DNA of 35,982 nt. Origin: a virus. Of this stretch, positions 1 through 6,148 are shown piece after piece. Under the pieces are notes generated by a model, which had not been told where the DNA came from, did no database searches, and worked only from the letters and a program-made list of their open reading frames with translations. Within the stretch, counting starts at the first letter, position 1; every line of letters starts with the position of its first letter. Position numbers and translations under genes: made by a program. Where the stretch lies: IMG/VR virus record IMGVR_UViG_3300021495_000041, positions 1-35,982 of that record, one strand, 5' to 3'.

Positions 1-13
1 CAAGGGTTTAATG

Positions 14-27
14 TTCCCCTACGGGAA
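14..27 (+). repeat. Left-end hairpin of an IS200/IS605-type element
   Basis: A perfect 5-bp stem (TTCCC/GGGAA) with a CTAC loop lies 17 bases before the tnpB start. IS200/IS605 elements carry subterminal imperfect hairpins rather than inverted repeats, so this fits the left end. The pentamer TTTAA at 7-11 could be the target-adjacent motif. The true element boundary may lie outside the window, so the assignment rests on position next to tnpB. Confidence 0.4.
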
Positions 28-43
28 ATAACTTACAACAAAG

Positions 44-1207
44 ATGGGAGAAGTAATTAAAACTTGTAGAGTGAAGCTGAATATCCTTCGGGAAAGGAGA
101 CAAGATGTTCTTGAAACTTTCAAACAGTACAACTTTGCTGCCAGTTTCTGTGTAGATAAGGCTTGGGAGCCTAAAAAGAAAATTACAGACAGGCTTGAGC
201 TTCATAAGCTTACTTATTACCCACTCCGAGAAAAAACAGACCTTGTTGCTGGACTTATAATCTCTGCTCGTAACAAAGCTTGTGACGCTGTTAGGCTTTG
301 TGTTGTCAACTGGAGTAGGAAGAGGAAAGCTTCCAAGCCAGTCTTTGGATCTTTCTCCGCAATTCGGTTCGATAAAAACACTGTTACTGTCAAAAACAGA
401 GAGTGTACTTTCTCTGCTTTAGGTGGCAGAGTAAAAGCTAAGTATGTACTTGGAGACTACCAAAAGAAAATCCTTGACGACCCTGATTACGAATTCAGAA
501 CCGGTACACTCACCTTTAATGGTAAGGATTTCTTCCTTAATATATCTGTAGTTAAATCTGTGCCCATCAAAGAAACAGGCACCATCATGGGTGTCGACTT
601 AGGCATCAATAATATTGCTGTTACCTCTACTGGTAGGTTCTTTAAAGCGGGGATTTTGAACGACAAAAGAAGGCAATACGCCGAGAGAAGATCCAAGATC
701 CAGCGCAAAGGCACTCGCTCCGCTCATCTCTTGCTTAAAAGAATGAGTAAGCGAGAAAACAGTTTCTCGCGCTGGGTCTTGCACAATATATCGCGACGTA
801 TTATAGAGGAGGCAAAACGAGTTGGTGCTAGTGTGATTGCTATGGAAAATCTCAAAGGAATCAGAGAACGCACTAAGAAGCGTGGGAAATCTCACAGACA
901 CAGAATCTCACTTTGGGCTTTCTTCAGGCTTCAAAGGTTCATTCAGTACAAAGCGCTGGAAGAGGGAATTAATGTTCAGTTTGTTGACCCGAAGTATACT
1001 TCGCAGAGATGTAGTAAATGTGGGAGCGTCTGCCAATCTAACCGGAATGGTTCTGTGTATCATTGCAGAGCTTGTGGTTATCAAGTCCATGCTGATTATA
1101 ATGCCTCCAAGAACATTACGTATTTAGTCCGGGAAGGCAAAAGTTCCTTCTTGGACTGGGCAGTGTGTAAGCCTGCCCTAAATCAGGAACTGGTTATGGT
1201 TCACTGA
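44..1207 (+). CDS. tnpB: TnpB (OrfB), RNA-guided endonuclease of IS200/IS605 family
   Basis: The 387-residue protein has all the marks of an intact TnpB. The RuvC-like catalytic acidic residues are visible as D185 (in GVDLGINN), E268 (in AMENLKG) and D351 (in HADYNASKN). A zinc ribbon is formed by C323/C326 and C341/C344. TnpB proteins cut DNA guided by an omega-RNA made from the transposon right end, and help retain the element. No TnpA transposase gene is in the window, so this is a solo, IS1341-like copy, or tnpA lies upstream of base 1. The ATG start is preceded by only a weak ribosome-binding site. The length is usual for the family. I see no frameshift or missing catalytic residue, so the nuclease is probably active. 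Confidence 0.95.
   Translation: MGEVIKTCRVKLNILRERRQDVLETFKQYNFAASFCVDKAWEPKKKITDRLELHKLTYYPLREKTDLVAGLIISARNKACDAVRLCVVNWSRKRKASKPVFGSFSAIRFDKNTVTVKNRECTFSALGGRVKAKYVLGDYQKKILDDPDYEFRTGTLTFNGKDFFLNISVVKSVPIKETGTIMGVDLGINNIAVTSTGRFFKAGILNDKRRQYAERRSKIQRKGTRSAHLLLKRMSKRENSFSRWVLHNISRRIIEEAKRVGASVIAMENLKGIRERTKKRGKSHRHRISLWAFFRLQRFIQYKALEEGINVQFVDPKYTSQRCSKCGSVCQSNRNGSVYHCRACGYQVHADYNASKNITYLVREGKSSFLDWAVCKPALNQELVMVH
1158..1206 (+). ncRNA. Candidate omega-RNA 3' portion / right-end hairpins of the TnpB element
   Basis: Two hairpins sit back to back at the 3' end of tnpB. One has a perfect 6-bp stem GGGCAG/CTGCCC (1158-1163 with 1173-1178, 9-base loop). The other pairs CAGGAAC (1184-1190) with GTTC-A-CTG (1199-1206), with one bulged base. 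TnpB omega-RNAs are known to overlap the tnpB 3' end and end at the element's right end, with the guide just downstream. The hairpins are seen directly. The RNA identity and its 3' boundary are inferred. Confidence 0.35.
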
Positions 1208-1219
1208 TAAAATCTTTAT

Positions 1220-1237
1220 AAGGGGGGATAGCTTACG
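1220..1237 (+). promoter_or_regulatory. G-rich Shine-Dalgarno followed by TAG-CTT-ACG initiation region
   Basis: A GGGGGG run (1222-1227) lies seven bases before an ACG at 1235 that opens the KH-domain reading frame. An in-frame TAG (1229-1231) only two codons upstream closes the frame, so initiation from an upstream codon is excluded. The 18 bases match the initiation region at 5171-5188 at 15 positions, and the last nine (TAGCTTACG) are identical. The next canonical codon is GTG 1256, which lies too far from the G-run for ordinary Shine-Dalgarno spacing. Confidence 0.5.
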
Positions 1238-1495
1238 GAGAGAGTAGTAAATGTAGTGAGAGAGGTTGCGTACGCCATTGTAGGTCCTAATAAGGTTAAA
1301 GTAGAACACAGTGGAGGAAACCAGACTCTCTTGATCACACTACGGGCAGTAGATCGGAAGTCGGCGGGTTTACTGATTGGGAAGAATGGTCGGATTATTT
1401 CGGCTATTAGAGTCATCGCGCAGGTTGTCGGTCAGTCTGTTGATCGGATGATGAAAGTTGTAGTTGAGGTGTTTACCGAAGGGAACCGCGCGTAG
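1235..1495 (+). CDS. KhpA-like single KH-domain RNA-binding protein (probable ACG start)
   Basis: The reading frame encodes a single KH domain of about 86 residues, the size of bacterial KhpA proteins, which bind RNA and often act as small-RNA chaperones with KhpB. The GxxG RNA-binding loop is visible as G49-K-N-G52, flanked by a typical LLIG...ISAIRVIA helix pair. Starting at ACG 1235 gives the N-terminal helix (MERVVNVV) expected for the family. The first conventional start, GTG 1256, would remove seven residues of that helix and has poor ribosome-binding spacing. The gene follows tnpB by 27 bases and may be read from its transcript. A KH chaperone in a phage-like region is uncommon. The family call is confident; the start codon is inferred. 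Confidence 0.75.
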   Translation, partial: TERVVNVVREVAYAIVGPNKVKVEHSGGNQTLLITLRAVDRKSAGLLIGKNGRIISAIRVIAQVVGQSVDRMMKVVVEVFTEGNRA

Positions 1496-1516
1496 TTACA
1501 CTGGTGAGGTTTGGAA

Positions 1517-1753
1517 ATGAAGGTGGTACTTAAGAACGTAACGCTAATTGTCTTTCTTCTCTTCTCCTTTAGTCCTGACGCGCCAAAGAGTGAGTTGTGG
1601 AGAAGCACATATAAACAATGCTTTCTAGAGTGTGTCAAGGCTTGGGGAAATGACTGTGGTAGACGTTGCAGGCATTGGTGTAATATTCGTTGTGTTTATT
1701 TCGCGGACAAGAAAGTTAGAGGAAGATGCATTAATAGAAGCAACGTAAGATGA
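1517..1753 (+). CDS. Small secreted cysteine-rich protein
   Basis: I do not recognise this 78-residue protein. Residues 1-20 look like a signal peptide: a basic start, then a hydrophobic run (VTLIVFLLFSF). The predicted mature part is basic and has seven cysteines at 35, 39, 47, 51, 55, 59 and 71. This includes a twin CX3C arrangement (CX3C-X7-CX3C), which in known helical-hairpin peptides is disulfide-bonded. The ATG at 1517 follows a GGTGAGG site; TTG 1511 is a less likely start. Its 3' end overlaps the next gene by four bases (ATGA), so the two are likely translationally coupled. It could be a secreted effector, a toxin-like peptide or a superinfection-exclusion factor. None of these is shown by the sequence. 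Confidence 0.6.
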   Translation: MKVVLKNVTLIVFLLFSFSPDAPKSELWRSTYKQCFLECVKAWGNDCGRRCRHWCNIRCVYFADKKVRGRCINRSNVR

Positions 1754-2241
1754 AGAAACCTATTTTTAATCCCGAGGATGAAGTTCCTTCTTTTGATTTG
1801 TGTTTGAAGCTAAAGAAGTTAGGTTATCCTCAAGAAGGTGGGGGTTGGTATTGGGAAGAGTTACCTGATGATGTATGCCTGCAAAGTAACCCTAAACAGC
1901 GTTGGATCCTCTCCTATTTAAGCTCGAGTCAAATTATAGCTATGGAAGATGGAGAAGTTTATAGGATGAGTTCTCTGTATGCGAGGGAAACAAAACCTCT
2001 TGTCAAAGCCCCTTCTGGTAGTGAGATAGAAAGATGGCTTCCCTCAATGACGCTCATGTGGAGGTTACCCGATGGTAGGTTTTGTTGTTGTGGGGAGTTT
2101 GAGGTAGTAGTGGGAGATACAGAACCTAACGCTCGAGCTAGGATGCTTGTTCAGTTGCGGTTGAGGGAGAAATGGATTTTTAAGCAGGGGGGTGTGTTAA
2201 CAGCGAGGCTTACGAACAAGCACGAGACAGTTGGGGTGTAG
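1750..2241 (+). CDS. Conserved phage-type hypothetical protein
   Basis: This 163-residue soluble protein has no recognised enzymatic motif. Its opening (FDLCLKLKKLGYPQEGG, then an aromatic WYWEE stretch), a central IERWLP element and a late NARARMLVQL segment follow a pattern I have seen in uncharacterised phage proteins of similar length. That is recollection, not a search result. A run of three cysteines (CCC) lies near residue 112. The ATG overlaps the stop of the preceding gene (ATGA), placing it in the same operon. No signal peptide or membrane segment is visible. Confidence 0.7.
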   Translation: MKKPIFNPEDEVPSFDLCLKLKKLGYPQEGGGWYWEELPDDVCLQSNPKQRWILSYLSSSQIIAMEDGEVYRMSSLYARETKPLVKAPSGSEIERWLPSMTLMWRLPDGRFCCCGEFEVVVGDTEPNARARMLVQLRLREKWIFKQGGVLTARLTNKHETVGV

Positions 2242-2245
2242 AAGG

Positions 2246-2533
2246 ATGACTCAGTTTATTACGAGCTATAGGGGTTGGGACGTCTATTTTGATGGTAAGG
2301 AGGAACTTACTGCTGGTGATCCACAATGGACCTTGATCTATTCACCCCTGCCTCAGACATCATCACTACCCCAGCAGCTAAGGGGTCAGGTTGTCTGGCT
2401 TCATGGTGGTTTGAGTCTGCGTGAGGTTAAGTGTTGTATTGATTATATAATGGGTTACTCCTTGTCTGATAATGTCCGGCACGTAATCGCGTCGTATTTG
2501 CGCCATATCTTAGCGATAAGCGCGGGTTCCTAG
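2246..2533 (+). CDS. Hypothetical protein
   Basis: I do not recognise this 95-residue protein. It begins MTQFITSYRGWDVYF, has a proline- and serine-rich middle (YSPLPQTSSLPQQL), and ends in a mainly hydrophobic helix-like region without a clear membrane segment. An in-frame TTG at 2231 is an alternative start that would overlap the preceding gene. The ATG at 2246 is preceded directly by GAAGG, so ribosome-binding spacing does not settle the choice. It lies in an early-type string of short genes. Confidence 0.55.
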   Translation: MTQFITSYRGWDVYFDGKEELTAGDPQWTLIYSPLPQTSSLPQQLRGQVVWLHGGLSLREVKCCIDYIMGYSLSDNVRHVIASYLRHILAISAGS

Positions 2534-2566
2534 CGAAGGTAAAGGGAAATATATGGGAGGTGTGCC

Positions 2567-3133
2567 TTGCCAACAAGTAATCCGTACGCAATAGTACACT
2601 TCATTGAAAAACTGATGGAGATGAAACCGCAATCCATACTTGATGTCGGTCCTGGTTTTGGGAAGTATGGGTTCTTAGCCAGGGAATATTTGGAAGTGTG
2701 GTTTTGGAGAATAAAGAAGTCTGAATGGAAAATCCGGATCGACTGTCTCGAGGCTTACGAGCCGTACATAAGTGTGGTTCATAAGTACATTTATGACAAC
2801 ATTTACATTGGGGATGTGAGGGAGTTTCCGCTGCATACCCTTCCGAACTACGATGTGATCATCTTCTCAGACGTCATTGAGCATATGGAAAAGGACGTTG
2901 GAAAGAAGGTGCTTGCGCGGCTTTACGGCAAAGCGAACAAAGCGGTTTTAGTATCTACTCCCGCTGAGTGGTATGGAGCTATGAAGGGGTGTAAGCCGGA
3001 CGATTTCGAGTCACATGTTTGTTACTGGGCACCTGAGGAAATTCTAGCTATCTATAAAAACACGGAGATAATCTATAGCGGGAGTGAAAAAGGGAAAAAA
3101 ACATACCTGGCAGTGATTAAGAAGAATTCATAA
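2567..3133 (+). CDS. Class I SAM-dependent methyltransferase
   Basis: The 188-residue protein has the Rossmann methyltransferase signature. Motif I is ILDVGPGFG (residues 24-32), an acidic strand end follows (DCLEAYEP), and YDVIIFSDVIEHME matches the motif IV/post-motif region of small-molecule and sugar methyltransferases. No target-recognition domain or NPPY/DPPY motif is seen, so a DNA N6-adenine methylase is unlikely. The substrate is unknown. The start is a TTG four bases after GGAGGT. The 3' end overlaps that of the convergent ligase gene by six bases. A shorter, degenerate paralogue lies at 16244-16702. Two glycosyltransferases follow the ligase, so methylation of a glycan is one possibility. 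Confidence 0.85.
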   Translation: MPTSNPYAIVHFIEKLMEMKPQSILDVGPGFGKYGFLAREYLEVWFWRIKKSEWKIRIDCLEAYEPYISVVHKYIYDNIYIGDVREFPLHTLPNYDVIIFSDVIEHMEKDVGKKVLARLYGKANKAVLVSTPAEWYGAMKGCKPDDFESHVCYWAPEEILAIYKNTEIIYSGSEKGKKTYLAVIKKNS

Positions 3134-4129
3134 CTTCCTGTGCATCTCCAGTACACCAAAGGCTTTAGCTGTCTTGATGATGGTGTCGACTGAATTGACG
3201 GGGGCAGTGGTTTTGGTTTGTATTTTGGGCGCATATAGATGCACTCTTTTGATTTTCCCGTCCTTCATGTAAGCGCTCACGTTGAAGCATGCTACTGCTG
3301 CATGATCACCAGGGGTGAGTCGGAGTCGTGTGTTGTAGCTTCTGGCGACTTTTATTAGCTTTCCTTCATGTGTAAGTGCTCCTAAGTCGTAGTTGTAAAC
3401 CCCTCTGGTTCTTGTGGGAATTCGTTTAAGAACCGACAAAGCGAATTCGATGTACTTCTTGAATTTTATGAATCTCAGGTTACGCGCGGTTTGATTTGTG
3501 GGTTTGATGATGACTCCTTCAAAGTGACGCAATCTGCAAATCTTTTTGGCGACCGCTTGAAGTGATGTTGGATTTTTTACACGCCAGTATGGAACCATGT
3601 TCAACGGTACCCTAGAGGGGGTGAGGAGCTGCGGTAGCTTGAGGGTCTTAAGCGAGTTTAACCTTTCTTGGGTGTTTTTTGTTGATATGTCTACCTCATT
3701 TAAGTATAAGCAGTCGAACAGGGTGACAACTTCGTGCACCCCTGGGGGGAGGTTTCTCTTTCTTCGATGTATAAGCCCAGTTATTAGGCCTCTAGCTTCA
3801 TGCTTCCCGTTGATAAAGAGTTCTAGTTCCCCTTCAGCTACTAGGGTTTTACAAGGAAGCTGTTTCACTTTCTCGACGATCTTACTGCTGATATTTGCTG
3901 TTAGGTTGTTACCTAAATCAGACCAAACACGGACTTCACTCCCATCTTTCGCGACTTGTACATAGAGCCCATCGTATTTGGGCTCAACGATAACATCTTT
4001 AATACCTCTCCTCTGAAGGTATTTATACACATCCGTGGTTCGGATTGGCTTTCTCACGTCGAAGATGAACGCGTCGTAAACGTGACGTCTTCCGTTGAAC
4101 CTGGTGGGACTTATTTCTGCTTTAAGCAC
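3128..4129 (-). CDS. ATP-dependent DNA ligase
   Basis: The 333-residue protein carries the nucleotidyltransferase motifs of ATP-dependent DNA ligases. The adenylated lysine is K51 in EPKYDG (motif I), motif III is TLFDCLYLNEVD (about 136-147), motif IV is FEGVIIKP (203-210) and motif V is FIKFKK (220-225). The C-terminal third looks like the OB-fold domain. Such ligases seal nicks during phage replication and repair; the short length fits a minimal two-domain phage enzyme. It is the only minus-strand gene among the first 12.5 kb. Its GTG start has no ribosome-binding site, but a sigma70-like promoter upstream (4136-4164) places the predicted transcription start on the GTG, suggesting leaderless translation. 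Confidence 0.9.
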   Translation of the reverse strand: MLKAEISPTRFNGRRHVYDAFIFDVRKPIRTTDVYKYLQRRGIKDVIVEPKYDGLYVQVAKDGSEVRVWSDLGNNLTANISSKIVEKVKQLPCKTLVAEGELELFINGKHEARGLITGLIHRRKRNLPPGVHEVVTLFDCLYLNEVDISTKNTQERLNSLKTLKLPQLLTPSRVPLNMVPYWRVKNPTSLQAVAKKICRLRHFEGVIIKPTNQTARNLRFIKFKKYIEFALSVLKRIPTRTRGVYNYDLGALTHEGKLIKVARSYNTRLRLTPGDHAAVACFNVSAYMKDGKIKRVHLYAPKIQTKTTAPVNSVDTIIKTAKAFGVLEMHRKL

Positions 4130-4135
4130 GTGTCC

Positions 4136-4164
4136 ATCTTAATTAGGGTTTGTTCAACCGTCAA
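4136..4164 (-). promoter_or_regulatory. Sigma70-like promoter for the ligase gene (leaderless geometry)
   Basis: On the minus strand, TTGACG (4164-4159) and TAAGAT (4141-4136) are separated by exactly 17 bases. Six bases separate the -10 box from the ligase GTG at 4129, so transcription would begin at or next to the start codon. A short inverted repeat CAACC-N5-GGTTG (4155-4169) overlaps the -35 box and could be an operator. Confidence 0.6.
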
Positions 4165-4196
4165 GGTTGGTGCGTGGGGATCCTAACTGACGAACC

Positions 4197-4227
4197 TTGC
4201 AAGAAGCGCAGGACTCTCTTATAAGAT
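4197..4227 (+). promoter_or_regulatory. Weak promoter candidate for the GT32 gene
   Basis: TTGCAA (4197-4202) and TAAGAT (4222-4227) are separated by 19 bases, longer than ideal. The -10 box is identical to the ligase one and is followed after five bases (GGAAT) by the in-frame GTG at 4233, giving near-leaderless geometry. The call rests on the shared -10 box and the lack of any ribosome-binding site here. Confidence 0.3.
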
Positions 4228-4232
4228 GGAAT

Positions 4233-5141
4233 GTGAAGTTAGTGCGGATCCGCTCGTTTTTTCCTGCGAATGATTTGGGTCTTAGCGGTCGTATTGGTAT
4301 TGTTACAGAAGAGTTTAACGATCAGCTTCGTGTTCATATTCCGGGGAAAGGCTTATGGTGGTTTTTCCCAGAGGAGGTTGATATGCAGTGTCTACCTTGT
4401 TTTACTTTTTGGACTGGGGGCAATGTCCCCGACTACTTTTTCGATTGTTTAGAGTCTCTCCACTTCCTCGGGGGGCTAGATGTTGTACTTTGCCTTGACG
4501 GTCCTAAATTGGATCGTGTGCCAGTCACTGTAGCGAGCTTGGAGGACCTCCTTAGTCGTAGTGAGTTAAGAGTTTACCATTCACTCAAGGGACGCTTTGT
4601 AGAGGTGAACCGAGCTGATTATTTTAGGATTGTAGTGTTGGCGAAGTATGGTGGGTTCTATTGTGACACCGACGTCTTTGCTATACGTCCGTTTTCGGAG
4701 CTAGTTAAGGATGTGTCTACCTATATTGCGTCTGAAGACGGGTTACACTTAAGTAATGGCATTGTATATGCGTCTTCACCTCATCAACCCGTGTTCGATT
4801 ATATGTATGAACATTTTTTAGAGAGGTACAGACCTGATACGTTCAACCTTGTTGGGCCACGTTGGTATAGTGAACTTGTGTATATGTTTGACAAGGTGGA
4901 TTATGTTTCCAAGCGACACTATTTTGTAGGTTGGAGGGAGTTTAAAAAACTCTTTGAACCCACTTCAATTACGGTTGAGGAGTTACTTCAGGAAAGCGTT
5001 TATAGCGTCCACCTATGGGGAGAGATGCTTAGAAGGACGCAGTTTCGTGTTTCAGACGCGCACCCTGATTCCTTGTTTGTAAAACTAACTCGATATCTTG
5101 AATCAAAGCGACCCTACGTGCATTCTGTAATTACTCCCTGA
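4233..5141 (+). CDS. GT32-like (DXD) glycosyltransferase with N-terminal SH3-like domain
   Basis: The central region matches the DXD sugar-binding glycosyltransferases (Gly_transf_sug, GT32-like): an FTFWTGG start near residue 57, then NRADYFRIVVLAKYGG followed by D145-T-D147, the metal and nucleotide-sugar binding DXD motif. Residues about 1-50, before the transferase fold, look like a small beta-barrel (RIGIVTEEF...LRVHIPG), which is not usual for the family. The GTG at 4233 gives a natural N-terminus (MKLVRIRS). An upstream in-frame TTG at 4197 would add 12 polar residues and also lacks a Shine-Dalgarno site. The enzyme probably transfers a sugar from a nucleotide donor; the acceptor (host glycan, virion protein or DNA) is unknown. 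A second glycosyltransferase follows. Confidence 0.8.
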   Translation: MKLVRIRSFFPANDLGLSGRIGIVTEEFNDQLRVHIPGKGLWWFFPEEVDMQCLPCFTFWTGGNVPDYFFDCLESLHFLGGLDVVLCLDGPKLDRVPVTVASLEDLLSRSELRVYHSLKGRFVEVNRADYFRIVVLAKYGGFYCDTDVFAIRPFSELVKDVSTYIASEDGLHLSNGIVYASSPHQPVFDYMYEHFLERYRPDTFNLVGPRWYSELVYMFDKVDYVSKRHYFVGWREFKKLFEPTSITVEELLQESVYSVHLWGEMLRRTQFRVSDAHPDSLFVKLTRYLESKRPYVHSVITP

Positions 5142-5170
5142 TGGACGAAGGTGGTGTAATTTGAGGCAAA

Positions 5171-5188
5171 TAGGAGGGGTAGCTTACG
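5171..5188 (+). promoter_or_regulatory. GGAGGGG Shine-Dalgarno followed by TAG-CTT-ACG initiation region
   Basis: A strong AGGAGGGG (5172-5179) is followed by an in-frame TAG (5180-5182), CTT and then ACG at 5186, eight bases after AGGAGG. It matches 1220-1237 at 15 of 18 positions. No ATG, GTG or TTG occurs in this frame until GTG 5276, 90 bases downstream and without a ribosome-binding site. Confidence 0.55.
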
Positions 5189-6139
5189 CGCATTCTGTAT
5201 ATTTGTAAAGATTACACGAACTGGATTGGGGTTTCACACATTGAGTTTAAGCGTGAGCTGTCTAAGCTTGTTGATGTGACCTTTTATCATCAGCCTTGCC
5301 ACTTACCCCACCTGATTGAGACGTATAAGGAACAAGGTAAAGACTTTGATGTTGTGATGTTAGGTGAAGCACCTCCCGTTACACCACCCGTTACTGGTAT
5401 TGATAGGGTGAGTTTACCAAAAGTAGTACACTACTGGGATCTACACTCTTACATCCCTGAAAGAGTTGAATTTGTTAGGAAAAATAAGATAGACCTGATT
5501 GTCTTTAAGTACAAAAATGCTTTATTGAAGCACTTCAAGCAGCTTATGATTACTAAGAGTGCGTGGGTCCCTATCGGAGCCGCGTCACTGTTTAAAGACT
5601 ATCAGCTTCCAAAGTCAATAGACATCTTGCTTACGGGTTGGGTTAGTCCTCAGTACTACCCTTTTAGGTCGCAGGCGTTAAGGTCCTTTCAAGGTTTCCC
5701 TGGATTTTACTACCTTAAACACCCCGGCTACAGACACTTTGAACCCAGTGAAGTTGTTATGGGTGCTGATTACGCACGGTTGTTGAACCGGGCCAAGCTT
5801 GTAGTAACTGATGGAGGTAAGTTTGATTACCTTGTAGCTAAATACTTTGAAGTACCTGCTTGTAAATCGGCCTTAGTAACACCCTGTTTTGATGACTTAT
5901 TGGAGTTAGGTTACAAGCCATATGAGCACTTTATACCCGCTTCTTTAGAAAACTTGGAAGAGGTCGTCTTTAAATCCTTGAGCGATGAAGAGTTGGTGAA
6001 GGAAGTGTCCTGCAATGGGCATCACTTAGTGCACCAGAAGTATACTATGGAGTGTATGGCAAAGCAGTTTGTTAACACATTATGTGCCTTATTGAGAGAA
6101 CCACAAATGTTTGAGAGCCCATTACCTCAATTCATTTAA
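5186..6139 (+). CDS. GT-B glycosyltransferase, CgeB/DUF3880-like (probable ACG start)
   Basis: Read from ACG 5186, the 317-residue protein begins MRILYICKDYTNWIG, a textbook first beta-strand of a GT-B glycosyltransferase. The C-terminal half resembles the CgeB-type glycosyl transferase group 1 domain: FEVPACKSALVTP, then ELGYKPYEHFIP and a late HHLVHQKYTMECMAKQF. The conventional start GTG 5276 would delete the first 30 residues, including that strand, and has no ribosome-binding site, whereas ACG 5186 has a strong one at ideal spacing. The activity is probably retaining transfer of a sugar from an activated donor; donor and acceptor are unknown. It lies 44 bases after the GT32 gene and is probably co-transcribed, so the two enzymes may build one glycan. 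Confidence 0.75.
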   Translation, partial: TRILYICKDYTNWIGVSHIEFKRELSKLVDVTFYHQPCHLPHLIETYKEQGKDFDVVMLGEAPPVTPPVTGIDRVSLPKVVHYWDLHSYIPERVEFVRKNKIDLIVFKYKNALLKHFKQLMITKSAWVPIGAASLFKDYQLPKSIDILLTGWVSPQYYPFRSQALRSFQGFPGFYYLKHPGYRHFEPSEVVMGADYARLLNRAKLVVTDGGKFDYLVAKYFEVPACKSALVTPCFDDLLELGYKPYEHFIPASLENLEEVVFKSLSDEELVKEVSCNGHHLVHQKYTMECMAKQFVNTLCALLREPQMFESPLPQFI

Positions 6140-6148
6140 GGGCTGATT

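Noticed and set aside
837-1127. Open frame of 96 codons inside tnpB in another frame
   Set aside because: It is fully contained in a gene with intact catalytic motifs and shows no domain or ribosome-binding site.
1250-1258. GTG at 1256 as the start of the KH-domain gene
   Set aside because: It truncates the first helix, and the G-rich ribosome site lies far outside normal spacing.
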